NCBI GenBank assembly: GCA_013146195.2
Contig: CM028378.1
Span: forward strand, 85,804,295-85,868,294
Length of the DNA stretch: 64,000 nucleotides
Reading direction: 5' to 3'
Origin: Codonopsis lanceolata
Taxonomy: Eukaryota > Streptophyta > Magnoliopsida > Asterales > Campanulaceae
The notes below the pieces were generated by a model. The model did not search any database and was not told the origin of the DNA. It saw only the letters and a list, made by a program, of their open reading frames with translations. Numbering within the stretch: the stretch's first letter is position 1; every line of letters begins with the position of its first letter. The position numbers and the translations under genes were made by a program. Positions 46,926 through 57,980 of the stretch are shown in pieces.

Positions 46926-48699
46926 TGTGGGTGCCCTGGATGCTCCCGCGCCCCGCGCTCCCTTGGATAGGGGGGCACGACGTGCGGAAGGACACCACGC
47001 TTTCCATTCCACGCTCCCTTGTCTAGGGGAAGACAAAATTAAAAATGCGGAAAGGGTGTTGTCAAGAAGCGCGTTGAATAGGCCTCGGTCACTTGAGTGA
47101 TTTTTGATCCATTATGGGAGCTTTGGGTTTTCTGTATCATGTTATCCCTTTTTTAGGGGATAACAGGATGCAGGAATACATCACCCTTTCATTCACATCT
47201 TCCCTTGTGTAGTGGAAAATGGAAAGTGCAAGAAAGGATGTTACGGGCCCCACTATGGAGTTTATGAAAATTGTCTTAAGACATATTTCGGATCACTATG
47301 AGTGCTTTGGGTTTTCTGTATCAAGTTATCCCCTTTTTAGGGGATACCAGGATGCAGGAATACATCACCCTTTCATTCTCATTCTCCCTTTTCTAGGGGA
47401 AAACAGAAAATAGTAAGAAAGGATGTTGCGAGGCCTCACTGTGATCCAAAATATTTTGACAGAGTCGCCATCTTTATTTTAAGGAGAAAACAAAGAAAAA
47501 ACCAAAAGTAAAACCAGAGAATGCAAAAAACGGGTTCGGAGGCTAAGTTACGAGTTGGGAAGGTGCTAGACACTCGCCCTTTCGGTCTCATAAACAGTTT
47601 TTGGCTGAAGTATGCTTTTTGTTATATTTATCTAGTAAATAAATAAAGCATTAAAAGAAAGAAAAGAAAACAAATACATCTCATGTCTACATTATTTACG
47701 GACTTGCAGCCACTTCCTTCCAGTAATTTACAAATACATTTAAAAATATTTGGTCATAATAATGGCTATTTTTAATGCTATTTTCTAAATAAATCCGGGC
47801 AACACAACGACTTATATATTTACATTGGGTCGAATGGAAAATAACTTTTTATAAAATAACGCCCTTAAAGGCTCACCTTTTAGAGCGTGGTGTACTCGCT
47901 CTGTCCTTCCGGGAGAGGGAGTCTTTTTGCTGCTGCTGCTGCGATTCGGGCAGGGTGACTACTTCCGAAGGTTGCTTCTGGGCACCGTCAAACGGGCGGA
48001 GCAACTGCTTGCGTTTTTGTTTTTGCTTGCTTGTTGCTGGCGGAAATCGGGCAGAACAACTGCTTGTTTCTGGCGGATTTGGCCTTTTTTACTCGGGCAG
48101 AGCAACTGCTCTTTTCAAGATTTTTGGACCAGGAAAATAGGGTGGAAACCTAGCTGGGGGGCTAAGGTTCACTTTGACCGGTTGGTTTTGTGTTTGTAGT
48201 TTTGGTAGAGCTTCGAGGCTTTATAGGAGGGGGCGCTCAGTATCTCACGATCGCACTATATTTCTTCGGCGTAACAACAACGCTGAAAAGTGAGATGAAT
48301 TCTCTGTCTTTTTTCGTCCCTGAAAGAGAACCCGAGGCCTTCTATTTATAGGCTGAGGGAGGGACACCGCGGTCTTTAATTTTTCTTCTCTGTGTTGCAT
48401 TAGCTTGTACCGCGTGCTTGAGAATTTGTGCAATGCATTAACTTTGGGGGCACTGTAGTAGAGCCTGGCGCCGAAACCATAGCTCCTTGGCGCCGCGCCA
48501 GGATGCCTTATTGGCCGCGCATGTGCTCCCTTTTCAGCCTCTTTTTGACACTTTTGGTCCCTGCATTTTACTGTTTTACGCATCCTGCTTTGTCTTTTGC
48601 ATTTTTAAACCCTGTAACTTGACATTTGTTAAGTTTTAATAGGTCTTGATATTGGATGTTAATGTTACGTACCAGGGGTACGAAATTGGGGTGTCTACA
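46926..48699 (-). repeat. Tat element 3' LTR
   Basis: Minus strand TGTAGACACCCC ... CACCCACA. TATA box TATAAATA at 48350-48343. The last 450 bases (plus 47000-47455) hold two to three tandem units of about 170-190 bases, each with a hairpin of the kind TATCCCTTTTTTAGGGGATA and CCCTTNTCTAGGGGAA. Confidence 0.92.
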
Positions 48700-48928
48700 G
48701 AGCCCCTCAACGATGGAGTCTACGGATAACCCACAGCTTACTGAGTAGACGAACATCGTTGATAAGAGATAGACTTTCCAATTTCGTGCAATTATAATGG
48801 GGAGAAATGCAATAGGTAGCAGTTATAATGCAAACCAAACCTCACATATCCTAGACATATTTAGTCAGTTATAGTAGGTTATCGTAGTTTTTAAGCAAAT
48901 ATGCAAATTATGTGCTCTAATGGTCGGA

Positions 48929-49083
48929 CCTACCAAGGTAGGCTGCCTACGTATCCTTTAATAAAAGGAATCGGACTAAATGTAGTTCAGCCAAAAGCTG
49001 AAACAAGCATGCTGCGATGGTTGTGCCTACCGAAATAGGTTGCCTACGTATCCTTATCAAAGGAATCAGACCAAACGTAGTTC
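48929..49083. repeat. Two ~58-base direct repeats near the Tat 3' LTR
   Basis: TGCCTACGTATCCTTTAATA / TGCCTACGTATCCTTATCAA, each followed by AAAGGAATC and AACGTAGTTC-like ends, at 48929-48988 and 49026-49083. Confidence 0.8.
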
Positions 49084-49129
49084 CCCGGTGCAAACAAACA
49101 GAAGCAAGGTGGGGTAGATGGTGTGTTTC

Positions 49130-50290
49130 GCCCAGCATAGGCAAAACTAGAGGGACCTTTTCAAAACGCGCTTTCCCCAGCATAGGGAAAGCGATGGAAC
49201 CCTTTTTAAAACGCGCTTTCCCTAGCATAGGGAAAGCAATGTAACCTTTTTTTTAAACGCGCTTTAGCCAACATAGGGAAAGCGATGCTGCTCTTTAAAA
49301 TTGGCTTTCCCCAACATAGGGAAAGTGATACCACTTTTCAAAACGCGCTTTCTCCAGCATAGGGAAAGCGATGCTGCTTTTCAAAACGAGCTTTCCCCAA
49401 CATAGGGAAAGCGATGCTACTTTTAAAAACGGGCTTTCCCCAGATAGGAAAGTGATCTTTTAAAAGCGGGCTTTCCCAGCATAGGAAAGCGATGTCGCTT
49501 TAAAAACGGGCTTTCCCAGATAGGAAAGCGATGGAGCTTTAAAACGCGAGCTTTCCTCGGCATAGGAAAGCGATGGAACCACTTTTTCAAAACGCAGCGC
49601 TTTCCTAACATAGGAAAGTGATCTTTTTTCAAAACAAGCTTTCCCCAGCATAGGGAAAGCGATGCTACTTTTCAAAACGAGCTTTCCCCAGCATAGGGAA
49701 AGCGATGGAGCTTTTCAAAATGAGCTTTCCCCAGCATAGGAAAAGCTATGTTGCTTTTCAAAATGAGCTTTCCCCAGTATAGGGAAAGCGATGGAACCTT
49801 TTCAAAATGCGCTTTCCCCAGCATAGGGAAAGCGATGGAACCCTTTTCAAAACACGTTTTCCCCAGGATAGGGAAAGCGATGCCGCTTTTCAAAACGAGC
49901 TTTCCTCAGCATAGGGAAAGCGATGCTACTTTTAAAAACGAGCTTTCCCCAGCATAGGGAAAGCGATGGTGCTTTTCAAAATGGGCTTTCCCAAGCATAG
50001 GGAAAGCAATGGAGCTTTTCAAAATGAGCTTTCCCCAGCATAGGGAAAGCGATGGAACCTTTTCAAAATGAGCTTTCCCCAGCATAGGGAAAGTGATGCA
50101 AAATTTATTTTTTAAATTTGCTTATCCCAGCATAGGAGAAGTGATGCAGATTTTTTAAAATGTGCTTATCCCAGCATAGGAGAAGCGATGCAGATTTTTT
50201 AAAATGTGCTTATCCCAGCATAGGAGAAGCGATGCAGATTTTTTAAAATGTGCTTATCCCAGCATAGGAGAAGCGAAGTGTTGTGGCAGA
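49130..50290. repeat. Tandem array of ~27 hairpin units (42-46 bases)
   Basis: The monomer is GCTTTCCCCAGCATAGGGAA then AGCGATG and a spacer of about 16 bases (SNGCTTTTCAAAACGA). GCTTTCCC/GGGAAAGC forms an 8-base stem around CAGCATA in each unit. About 23 units are of this type; the last four (50100-50280) are a variant with CTTATCCCAGCATAGGAGAA. The array lies between the missing pol region and the 3' LTR. Similar tandem arrays near the 3' LTR occur in Tat/Ogre/Retand elements. Confidence 0.92.
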
Positions 50291-53191
50291 ATGCTGTCGA
50301 TGATCGGCTTGTGTGGCTTTTGATGATGCTGCTGAGGATCTTTGGGAGGTGGTCCTTGGCGAGATGCTGGAAGAACATTTATACTTTTCCAAGGGCCAAT
50401 GCGGCAAAAAACCTGATAAGATGCAATAAAAGGATGCAAACAAAAGATGCAAGCATGCGAATGCAACTTTCTTTTTCTAAAAAAAAAAAAAAACTTTTGA
50501 ATGTGCATGTGTATCATCCGTTTCTTAAACATGTTAAGACAAGATGGGTCAGGGGATGCAGATGTGATAAGAGAGGTTATGATACGACTTTTGGCTCTGA
50601 AGGGTTTTGGTATAGGAGTTGATGGTGATATTTGAAATGAAGGTGAATGGAGTGTTGGGTCACTTTTCAGTATTTTGATTAGTGCATCATTAAAAAAGGG
50701 AATTCAATCAAGATTAGTGAGTCCTACTAATTGATGCCTCAGAGGGACCACTTTTTTTTTCCTTTTTTTTTTTTTGTGCTCTAACTTTTGCCTAGGCTGC
50801 CCTTTCGGGTTTTCAACCTAGCGAGCTTTTACCTTATAGGGAGCTGGTCTTTCAATGCATGCGAAGATAAGCCGCTTATTCTTGAGCGATCACAGTTTTG
50901 TAGCTTCTTCGTTTCTTCAGGCGAGATGGAAATGATAGCTGTTTATGAGATGATGAGCCTTTATGTACTGAAATGAGTTCAGCGGGAGAAGCCCCAGGAT
51001 GAATTTGATCAACCAATATTCTATAAGATGAGACGGGCAAGTTTCTGAAGAGATTGAATGGAGGCAGCCCCAGAAAGACTCGATTGGGAGAGACTTTTGT
51101 GGGAGACAGAAATGAGCATGCTCAGAGAAAGTGGGACGACTCTAATAGACAAAAAAAGAGTCATGATCTAGAGTTTATCGCCAGGTATCATAAGTTTCAT
51201 GGCCCCTATTTAATGTTTATATTTTGATAATTTTATATGTCTTTAGCAATGAGTTATGTCCTGGACCCAGATCACGTTATAACCGATTGAAACAAAGCTA
51301 TAGGTGGCAACTAGGTTAGGGTATAGTGTTTAAGTGTTTGGGATGGATTGGCATTAGGGTTGAGGATCTGATTGGCCTTTGGTTCAAAGGTATTTTGGGA
51401 TGTGGATTTGGTTTTTTTTTTTTGGAAAGGCGATCAGAAGTGATCATTGGCTGGCCTTTTAGGCTGTGGGTTCGGATAGAAAGTTGGTTTTTGGACCTGG
51501 TTGTGGGTATGGTTGGGAGATCAGCTTTTGGCTTTGGTTGTGGGTCATGGGGTTGTCCAAGAGTGATTGGTCTCTTTCTCTCCTTTTTTTTGTGAGAGAG
51601 ATTTTGAGGAAGTTGCTCAGGAGAGGCTTCCTTTTTTTTCTTTTTCTTTTTTTTTCTTTCTATTTTTCTCTTTTTCAACCTTGCTCTTTCTTTCTTTTTT
51701 TCTTTCCTCTCTCTTTCTCTTTTTTTTTTTTTTTTTTTTGCGATAGATAGAGATTTTGAGGAAATCACTCAGGAAAGGCTTTTTTTTTCTTCTCTTTTTT
51801 TATGCATAGGCCTCCTTTTTTTTCTTTTTGAATTTCCAACTTTTGCTATTTCTTTCTTTTTTTTCCTCTCTCTTTCTTTTTTGTTGCTTCATCGAACAAA
51901 GATTTTTAATGGTTTGTGCGTCCATATTGCGAAATGACTCATTATCAACCCGTGTAGTTTTATCATGTTTTTATATGAGTCAACTCGTCATTTTTTTTTC
52001 CAGATATTTCGGCAATAGATAGTGCTCAGAGATCAAGAAGAGGACTCGACAAGCTAGTAAGAATTTATCAGATTCGAATATAGATAAAATACCTTTGGAA
52101 AGCTCGATTTGAAGACTTGGTTGGACTTTTGAAACAACGGAGACCAAATAGATTTGTGAGCATACTCTTGCAAGGATGGGCTGTAGGCATCAATATGGGC
52201 AAAAGAGATACCCCTGGGTTTTGAAAGCCCCTAGTCCTGAATTGTTGTGTATGATCCTTGAGTTGCCTAGCTTTTTTGGATTTCCTAGCTTTCCAGACTT
52301 TTCTGTTTTCTTGGCTTCTTGGATTTCCGAACTTTCCTTTCTTCCCTGGCTCCCTATCGATCCTTTTTTTTCTTGTTTTTTTTTCATGTTTTCTTCCTTT
52401 TTTTTTTGAAGTGGTAGACCTTGACATCTCGAAGTAGGGCTTACTGATTTTTTTTAAATTGAGAGTGAACGATGCACTTATCAAGTAGTGATGCATTTAT
52501 GAGAGGAAGAGGAATTTGGAGATGGCAATTGAGAATAATGGTGAAGGGATTTCCTGTCTTTTCATGTTTTTGGAAACAAAAGAAAATACATAGAAAATAC
52601 TTTTTTTTGAAGAGTAAATCAAATGATTTGACCGAACCCGAAGGCGGCCTACGTACCTCATTTCGAGGCTCAGGTCATCGTAGTTCAACTCTATCAAAGA
52701 AATTTTCATTTTGCTAATCTTCTTTTTTGATTTTTCAATTTGAAAGAACAGAGATTTTTTTGTTTAGAGAGAACGAAATTTTAATTTTTTTTAAATGATC
52801 TTTCTTATTTTTTATTTTTTGCGATCTTTGAAATGAGATGTGATGATTACGTACCTTTGGACAATCCTCTCAGGAGAGTAAATGATAATAGTAAAAAAAA
52901 AATTATTTTTCAGCCCCTGCAAAATTGTTAGTGGTATCAAAAAAAAAAAAAAACCACAAAGATCCCAATATCTACGAAAACTGACGTTGAGTTGAAAAGA
53001 GTTGTTTCCTAGAGATTTTATTTGACAAAAGGAAATTCAAAGGTAAAAAGGGTTTTTGGAGGCGTATACACAAGGGTATTCGTAGGGTTTGACGAGTCTT
53101 AATGGCTTTTCCTTGTTCCCTTAGTGGCCAACAATTTCTTGTACTAAGTTCTGTCATATCCGAATTCTTTGCTCCTTTGGACGTTGCTTGA
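50291..53191 (-). other. Tat internal region without pol
   Basis: Where pol should lie I find only low-complexity DNA: long pyrimidine runs (51590-51870, 52370-52410) that give spurious Lys/Arg-rich frames, and short non-conserved frames. A CGGCCTACGTACCTCATTTC motif near 52650 is related to the two CTGCCTACGTATCC units near 48940 and 49040. No RT, integrase or protease motif is seen on either strand. Confidence 0.65.
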
Positions 53192-54895
53192 TCACTTTTT
53201 ATCAGAAACAATCACCGGCTTCTCAATGATTTTATCATCGATAAGGTCTTGGATATCATTCCTAAGTGAGAAGCATTTGTTGGTGATATGACCACTGGAT
53301 TGGTGGTATTCACAATACTTGTTGCGGCTCCATTTGGCAGGTAATGGATTTGGAGGTTTATAGTTTTCAAGGGGCTTAAGGACTTCTTGTGTTGTTAACC
53401 CTTGTAGTATCTGTGACATTGGGGCATTCAATTCATCGAAGTGCCTTCTGTTTCCTTTGTAAGGTCCTATGAGACTCTTGTTGGTATTACTGCTTCCTTC
53501 AGCATAATTGGCAGACTTGTTTGTCCCATATGACCATGGCACATTACTGTATTTTTCACCTGGGATTCTTTTTACAATGTTGACTTCTTCCGTAGATTCT
53601 TCTTTTGATTTAAAATAGCAGAATGAACTTGGAGGTGTACCAATTTCTAGGGATCCTTTGCGTATATCTTCATCAATACGGACTCATATTTCCACTATTT
53701 CTTTGAAATTTCTATAGGGGAGATACCGCATGTGTTCCAGGTAAATGGGCTGGAGATTTTTTATGAACATTCTGCATGACTCAGCCGGATCAGGTCTGTC
53801 GAGTGTCTGGGCTAATTTTCTTTTCCACCTTGTTGCAAAGTCTGCGCATGTTTCCTTTCCCCTTTGGGTGCATGACTCAAGATCTCTTTTGTTCTCGGAG
53901 GTAGTATTATCTTTGTACCTCTCTAGGAACCCTTCAGCTATTTGGTCCCAAGTACCCATGGTGCTGTCATCTGCTAGCATTAACCATTGCTTAGCAGCCC
54001 CTATCAAGGTAAGGTGAAAATTGGAGGCCATTGCTTCGAAACCAGCCCCTTTTGATTGCATGCCAGTAGGATAAGATTTTAGGCGGGAAATAGGGCATCC
54101 AATCCCATCGAATTTTACTATATCAGGCATTTTAAAACTTGAGGGTAGTATGGCTGAAGGTTTTAGTGTTAATGCCCGCGTAGAAAATTTCTCTTTGTTC
54201 AAGACCTTGTGCATTATACTTTGCAGTTTTTCCATATCTGCCTCCAATTTTATGGGAGGAGGTGCTGGGTTTTGGTATATGTTGGAAGGATTAGGGAAAG
54301 CTGGGTTTATTTCTGGCTGTGGCATTTGGTAAGGATTTTGAGGAGGCGTTTGGTAAGGGTTCTGGTAAGGATTTTGGAGAGGTGGGTTTTTGGCGGCTTC
54401 TACTTGATAACCAGGATTATTGAAGGGTAAATAAGTTGCTACTTGTCCTGGCTGGATATGGCTTCCGGGGTCTATATGTTGTCTATTTTGGAGTGGATTG
54501 GTGATGGGAAAAGGAAGGTCATTTGGATTTTAGGGAATATTGGTGCTTGGAAAAGGATATGGAGGGTAGGTTAGAAAAGGGTTAATATTTGGGTAGTAAG
54601 GATTTGGCTGGGGATTTGGATTTGGGGTAATGGTGGTATTTGGTAGGTTGGTGTTTGGCTGGGAATTTGGATTTGGAGGAACATGAGAGGTTGATGCTTC
54701 TTAAGGGACTGTAATAAAAGAGGTTCCTTCACCACTGGATTTTAGACTTTGCACCAAATTAGCCATCTGGCTCATTATACGGTCAGCATGTGCACCCAAA
54801 TTCTAATCTAGCCATTCCTGCATGGCCGGAGTAGGAGCGAACCCGGGAACCCCTGTATCAGTACCTGCTATAGACTGTTCATTTTCGGCGGCCAT
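53192..54895 (-). pseudogene. Tat element gag, nonsense mutations only
   Basis: Gag packages the element RNA. ATG at 54895-54893 (MAAENEQSIAGTDTG). One frame is kept for about 565 codons. The N-terminal third is Pro/Asn/Gln-rich; the retrotransposon gag domain (PF03732-like) lies around 54110-53690 with LTLIGAAKQWLMLADD, TWDQIAEGFLERYKDN and CADFATRWKRKL. A zinc-finger-like CEYHQSSGHITNKC lies at about 53300, with LRNDIQDLID after it, as in Tat Gags. In-frame stops near 54805, 54700, 54530 and 53684 are TAG, TAA, TAA and TGA. Each is one C-to-T change from a plausible Gln or Arg codon. No frameshift is apparent, unlike the neighbouring copia element. Confidence 0.88.
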
Positions 54896-56185
54896 TCTGC
54901 TTAAGTCTATACTTTTTTGAACTGACTCTGATGTTTTCAGATCTGACCTCTGTGTCTGTTTCCCGTATCAAACGACCGGTATTATCTGCCTTCCCAAATT
55001 CTGGCCAGATTTCTGAGGAAAAGGGTTTAAAGGTATCAGGAAGGGTTGGCTAAAGGCTTTCTGGGGTGTGTCTTTATTCGTATTTTTTATTGTTATTTAT
55101 TTTTGATGCAGGCAGTATCGCGTTCGATTATCTCGACCGTTTGGACCGGGCGTGCGGAAAAGGGCATAACTTTTGACTCGGGTGGAGTTACGGGGCCCGT
55201 CGCATATCAAAACGAAGCTCTCGAAAAGACGAACAAAACTAATAAAGTAAAACTTGGTTATGAGCATTTTTGAAGGCCAAAAAACATCGTTTAGGTAGTG
55301 TTATGGGCCACTGAAGTTTTTTTTATTAGTTTCTTTTTCTTTTTTTTTTGTAATTTCAACTACTTATTGCTTTTAGGGTTTTAGACATATTTAAACACTT
55401 TTAGTGTTGTTTGAGAGGCAGTTTTTTTTTTGTTTTTCTTTTTTTTACAGGGGCTGACCAATGATTTAGAGATGCAAAAATCGGTCGGTCCATGAAGTGT
55501 CTTGAGAATCTATATGCAATTTAACGTTGGCTTACGCAGGGGGTAGGCTAGCCATGGTGTAGGGTAGCAGTTCGGAATAAATCTACATGTGTGCACGTGT
55601 GTGTGGCATTTAAAAAGCAGTAATTTTTTTTTTTAGATATAAAGCGAAAAATAAAACAGATATGACATGTCTTGCTGTTCTTTGTGGATTTTCTCGGCTT
55701 TTTAGTTTGAGTGCGAGCAAGCAACCAAACACATCAAGAAATAGAAAGAAAAATAGGGAATCTATCTATTCCTATTAATTACATATTTGTCCTAGTCCCC
55801 AAAATAAAATGACAGAATGAAAGAAGATAATGTACATATTTTATGCTATGAAAATAAAGCGAACGGGATAATAATATAAAGCAAAATAAAGTGATAATAA
55901 AAATAAAGCTCCGGCCCTTTCGTTATGCTGCCCGAAAATTTATTGTATATTTTTTTTGATTGATTTTTTTTGAAAAATATATATTTTAAATATACATGTA
56001 ATGGTGATTGGAACGAAACTGCTGCAAGATAGAGGATTATATCCACAAATATATACACGGATGTATAAGAACGCAATATTCAAATGCTTAAAGAAATCTA
56101 ACAAGCATACTTTAGCCAGAAACAAAAGAAAAAAAGTTTTGTTACTGAGTCTAGCCTTTCATTTTTATTTAAAATAAAAACGATC
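54896..56185 (-). other. Tat element leader between PBS and gag
   Basis: 1.3 kb without a recognised gene. It is AT-rich near 55840-56100 and contains homopolymer runs. It is probably the 5' untranslated and packaging region. Confidence 0.5.
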
Positions 56186-56203
56186 TCCCCAGCATAATCA
56201 CCA
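56186..56203 (-). other. Primer-binding site of the Tat element
   Basis: TGGTGATTATGCTGGGGA on the minus strand, one base after the 5' LTR. It fits tRNA-Arg usage in the Tat clade. It shares TATGCTGGGGA with the tandem array monomer at 49130-50290. Confidence 0.7.
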
Positions 56204-56204
56204 C

Positions 56205-57980
56205 TGTGGGTGCCCCGGATGCTCCCGCGCCCCGCGCTCCCTTGGATAGGGGGGCGCGACGTGCGGAAGGACACCACGCTTTCCATTCCTCCCTCCTTTG
56301 TCTAGGGGAAGACGAAATTAAAAATGCAGAAAGGGTACTGTCAAGAAGCGCGTTGAATACGCCTAGGTCACTTGAATGATTTTTGATCTATTATGGGAGC
56401 TTTAGGTTTACTGTATCAGGTTATCCCTTTTTTAGGGGATAACAGGATGTAGGAATACATCACCCTTTCATTTGCATCTTCCCTTGTGTGGTGAAAAATG
56501 GAAAGTGCAAGAAAGGATGTTACGGGCGCCACTATGGATTTTATGAAAATTGCCTTAAGACCTATTTCGGATCACTATGAGTGCTTTGGGTTTTCTGTAT
56601 CAAATTATCCCTTTTTTAGGGAATACCAGGATGCAGGAATACATCACCCTTTTATTCACATTCTCTCTTTTCTAGGGAAAAATGGAAAATAGTAAGAAAT
56701 GATGTTACGAGACCTCACTGTGATCTAAAATATTTTGACAGAGTCGCCATCTTTATTTTAAGGAGAAAACAAATAAAAAACCAAAAGTAAAACCAGAGAA
56801 TGCAAAAAACGGGTTCGGAGGCTAAGTTACGAGTTGGGAAGGTGCTAGACACCCACTCGCCTCTTTCGTCTCAAAACGCTTTTTGGTCAAGTATGTTTTT
56901 GTTATATTTATCAAGCAAATAAATAAAGCATTAAAAGAAAGAAAAAAAAACAAATACATCCAATGTCTACATTATTTACAGACTTGCAGCCACTTCCTTC
57001 CAGTAATTTACAAATACACTTAAAAATATTTTGGCATAATAATGGCTCTTTTTAATGCTATTTTCTAAATAAATCCGGGCAGCACAACGACTTATATATT
57101 TACATTGGGCTGGATGGAAAATAGCTTTTTATAAAATAACGCCCTTAAAGGCTCACCTTTTAGAGTGTGGTGTGCTTGCTCTGTCCTTCCGGGAGAGGGA
57201 GTCTTTTTGCTGCTGCTGCTACGGTTCAGGCAGGGTGACTGCTTTCGAAGGTTGCTTCTGGGCACCGTCAAACGGGCGGAGCAATTGCTTGCGTTTTTGC
57301 TTTTGCTTGCTTGCTGCTGGCGGAAATCGGGCAGAACAATTGCTTGTTTCTGGTGGATTTGGCCTTTTTACTAGGGCAGAACAATTGTTTTTCTCAAGAT
57401 TTTTGGACCAGAGAAATAGGGTGGAAACCTAGCTGGGGGGCTAAGGTTCACTTTGACCGGTTGGTTTTGTGTTTGGAGGAGTTTTGGCAGAGCTTCGAGG
57501 CTTTATAGGAGGGGGTGCTCACTATCTCACGATCGCTCTATATTTCTTCGACGTAATAACAACGCTGAAAGTGAGATGAATTCTCTATCTTTTTTCGTCC
57601 CTGAAAGCGAACCCGGAGCCTTCTATTTATAGGCCGAGGGAGGGACACCGTGGTCTTTAATTTTTCTTCTCTGTGCTACATTAGCTTGTACCGCGTGTTT
57701 GAGAATTTGCTTAATACGTTAACTTTGGGGGCACTGTAGCAGAGCCTGGCGTCGGAACCATAGCTCCTGGGCGCCGCGCCAGGATGCCTTATTGGCCGCG
57801 CATGTGCTCCCTTTTCAGCCTCTTTTTAACACTTTTGGTCCCTGCATTTTACTGTTTTGCGCATCCTGCTTTGTCTTTTGCATTTTTAAACCCTGTAACT
57901 TGACATTTGTTAAATTTTAACAGGTCTTGATATCGGATGTTAATGTTACGTACTAGGGGTACGAAATTGGGGTGTCTACA
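56205..57980 (-). repeat. Tat element 5' LTR
   Basis: Colinear with 46926-48699, with few substitutions and small indels. TATA box at 57631-57624. The solo LTR at 7408-9160 is a more distant family member. Confidence 0.92.

Larger units (their letters stand above)
46926..57980 (-). mobile_element. Tat-lineage Ty3/gypsy element lacking pol, 11,055 bases
   Basis: LTRs 56205-57980 (5') and 46926-48699 (3') are about 1.77 kb each and very similar. Perfect 5-base duplication CAATC (46921-46925 and 57981-57985). After the 5' LTR, TGGTGATTATGCTGGGGA (56203-56186) matches the tRNA-Arg primer site used by Tat/Ogre-type elements (TGGCGACTCYRCTGGGGA) with changes mainly at C. Gag lies at 54895-53192. 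From 53191 to 48700 I find no protease, RT, RNase H or integrase, so it is non-autonomous, apparently gag-only. A hairpin tandem array lies near the 3' LTR. Confidence 0.92.

Noticed and set aside
48947..49957. Frames repeating a GKARFEK-like peptide
   Set aside because: They are simply the translated hairpin array, with frame changes between units.
49130..50290. CRISPR-like regular repeats
   Set aside because: The spacers are themselves near-identical and the array lies inside an LTR retrotransposon of a plant; it is a tandem satellite-like array.
51316..52496. Lys/Arg-rich reading frames in the Tat internal region
   Set aside because: They follow from long pyrimidine runs, and no domain or conserved motif is visible.
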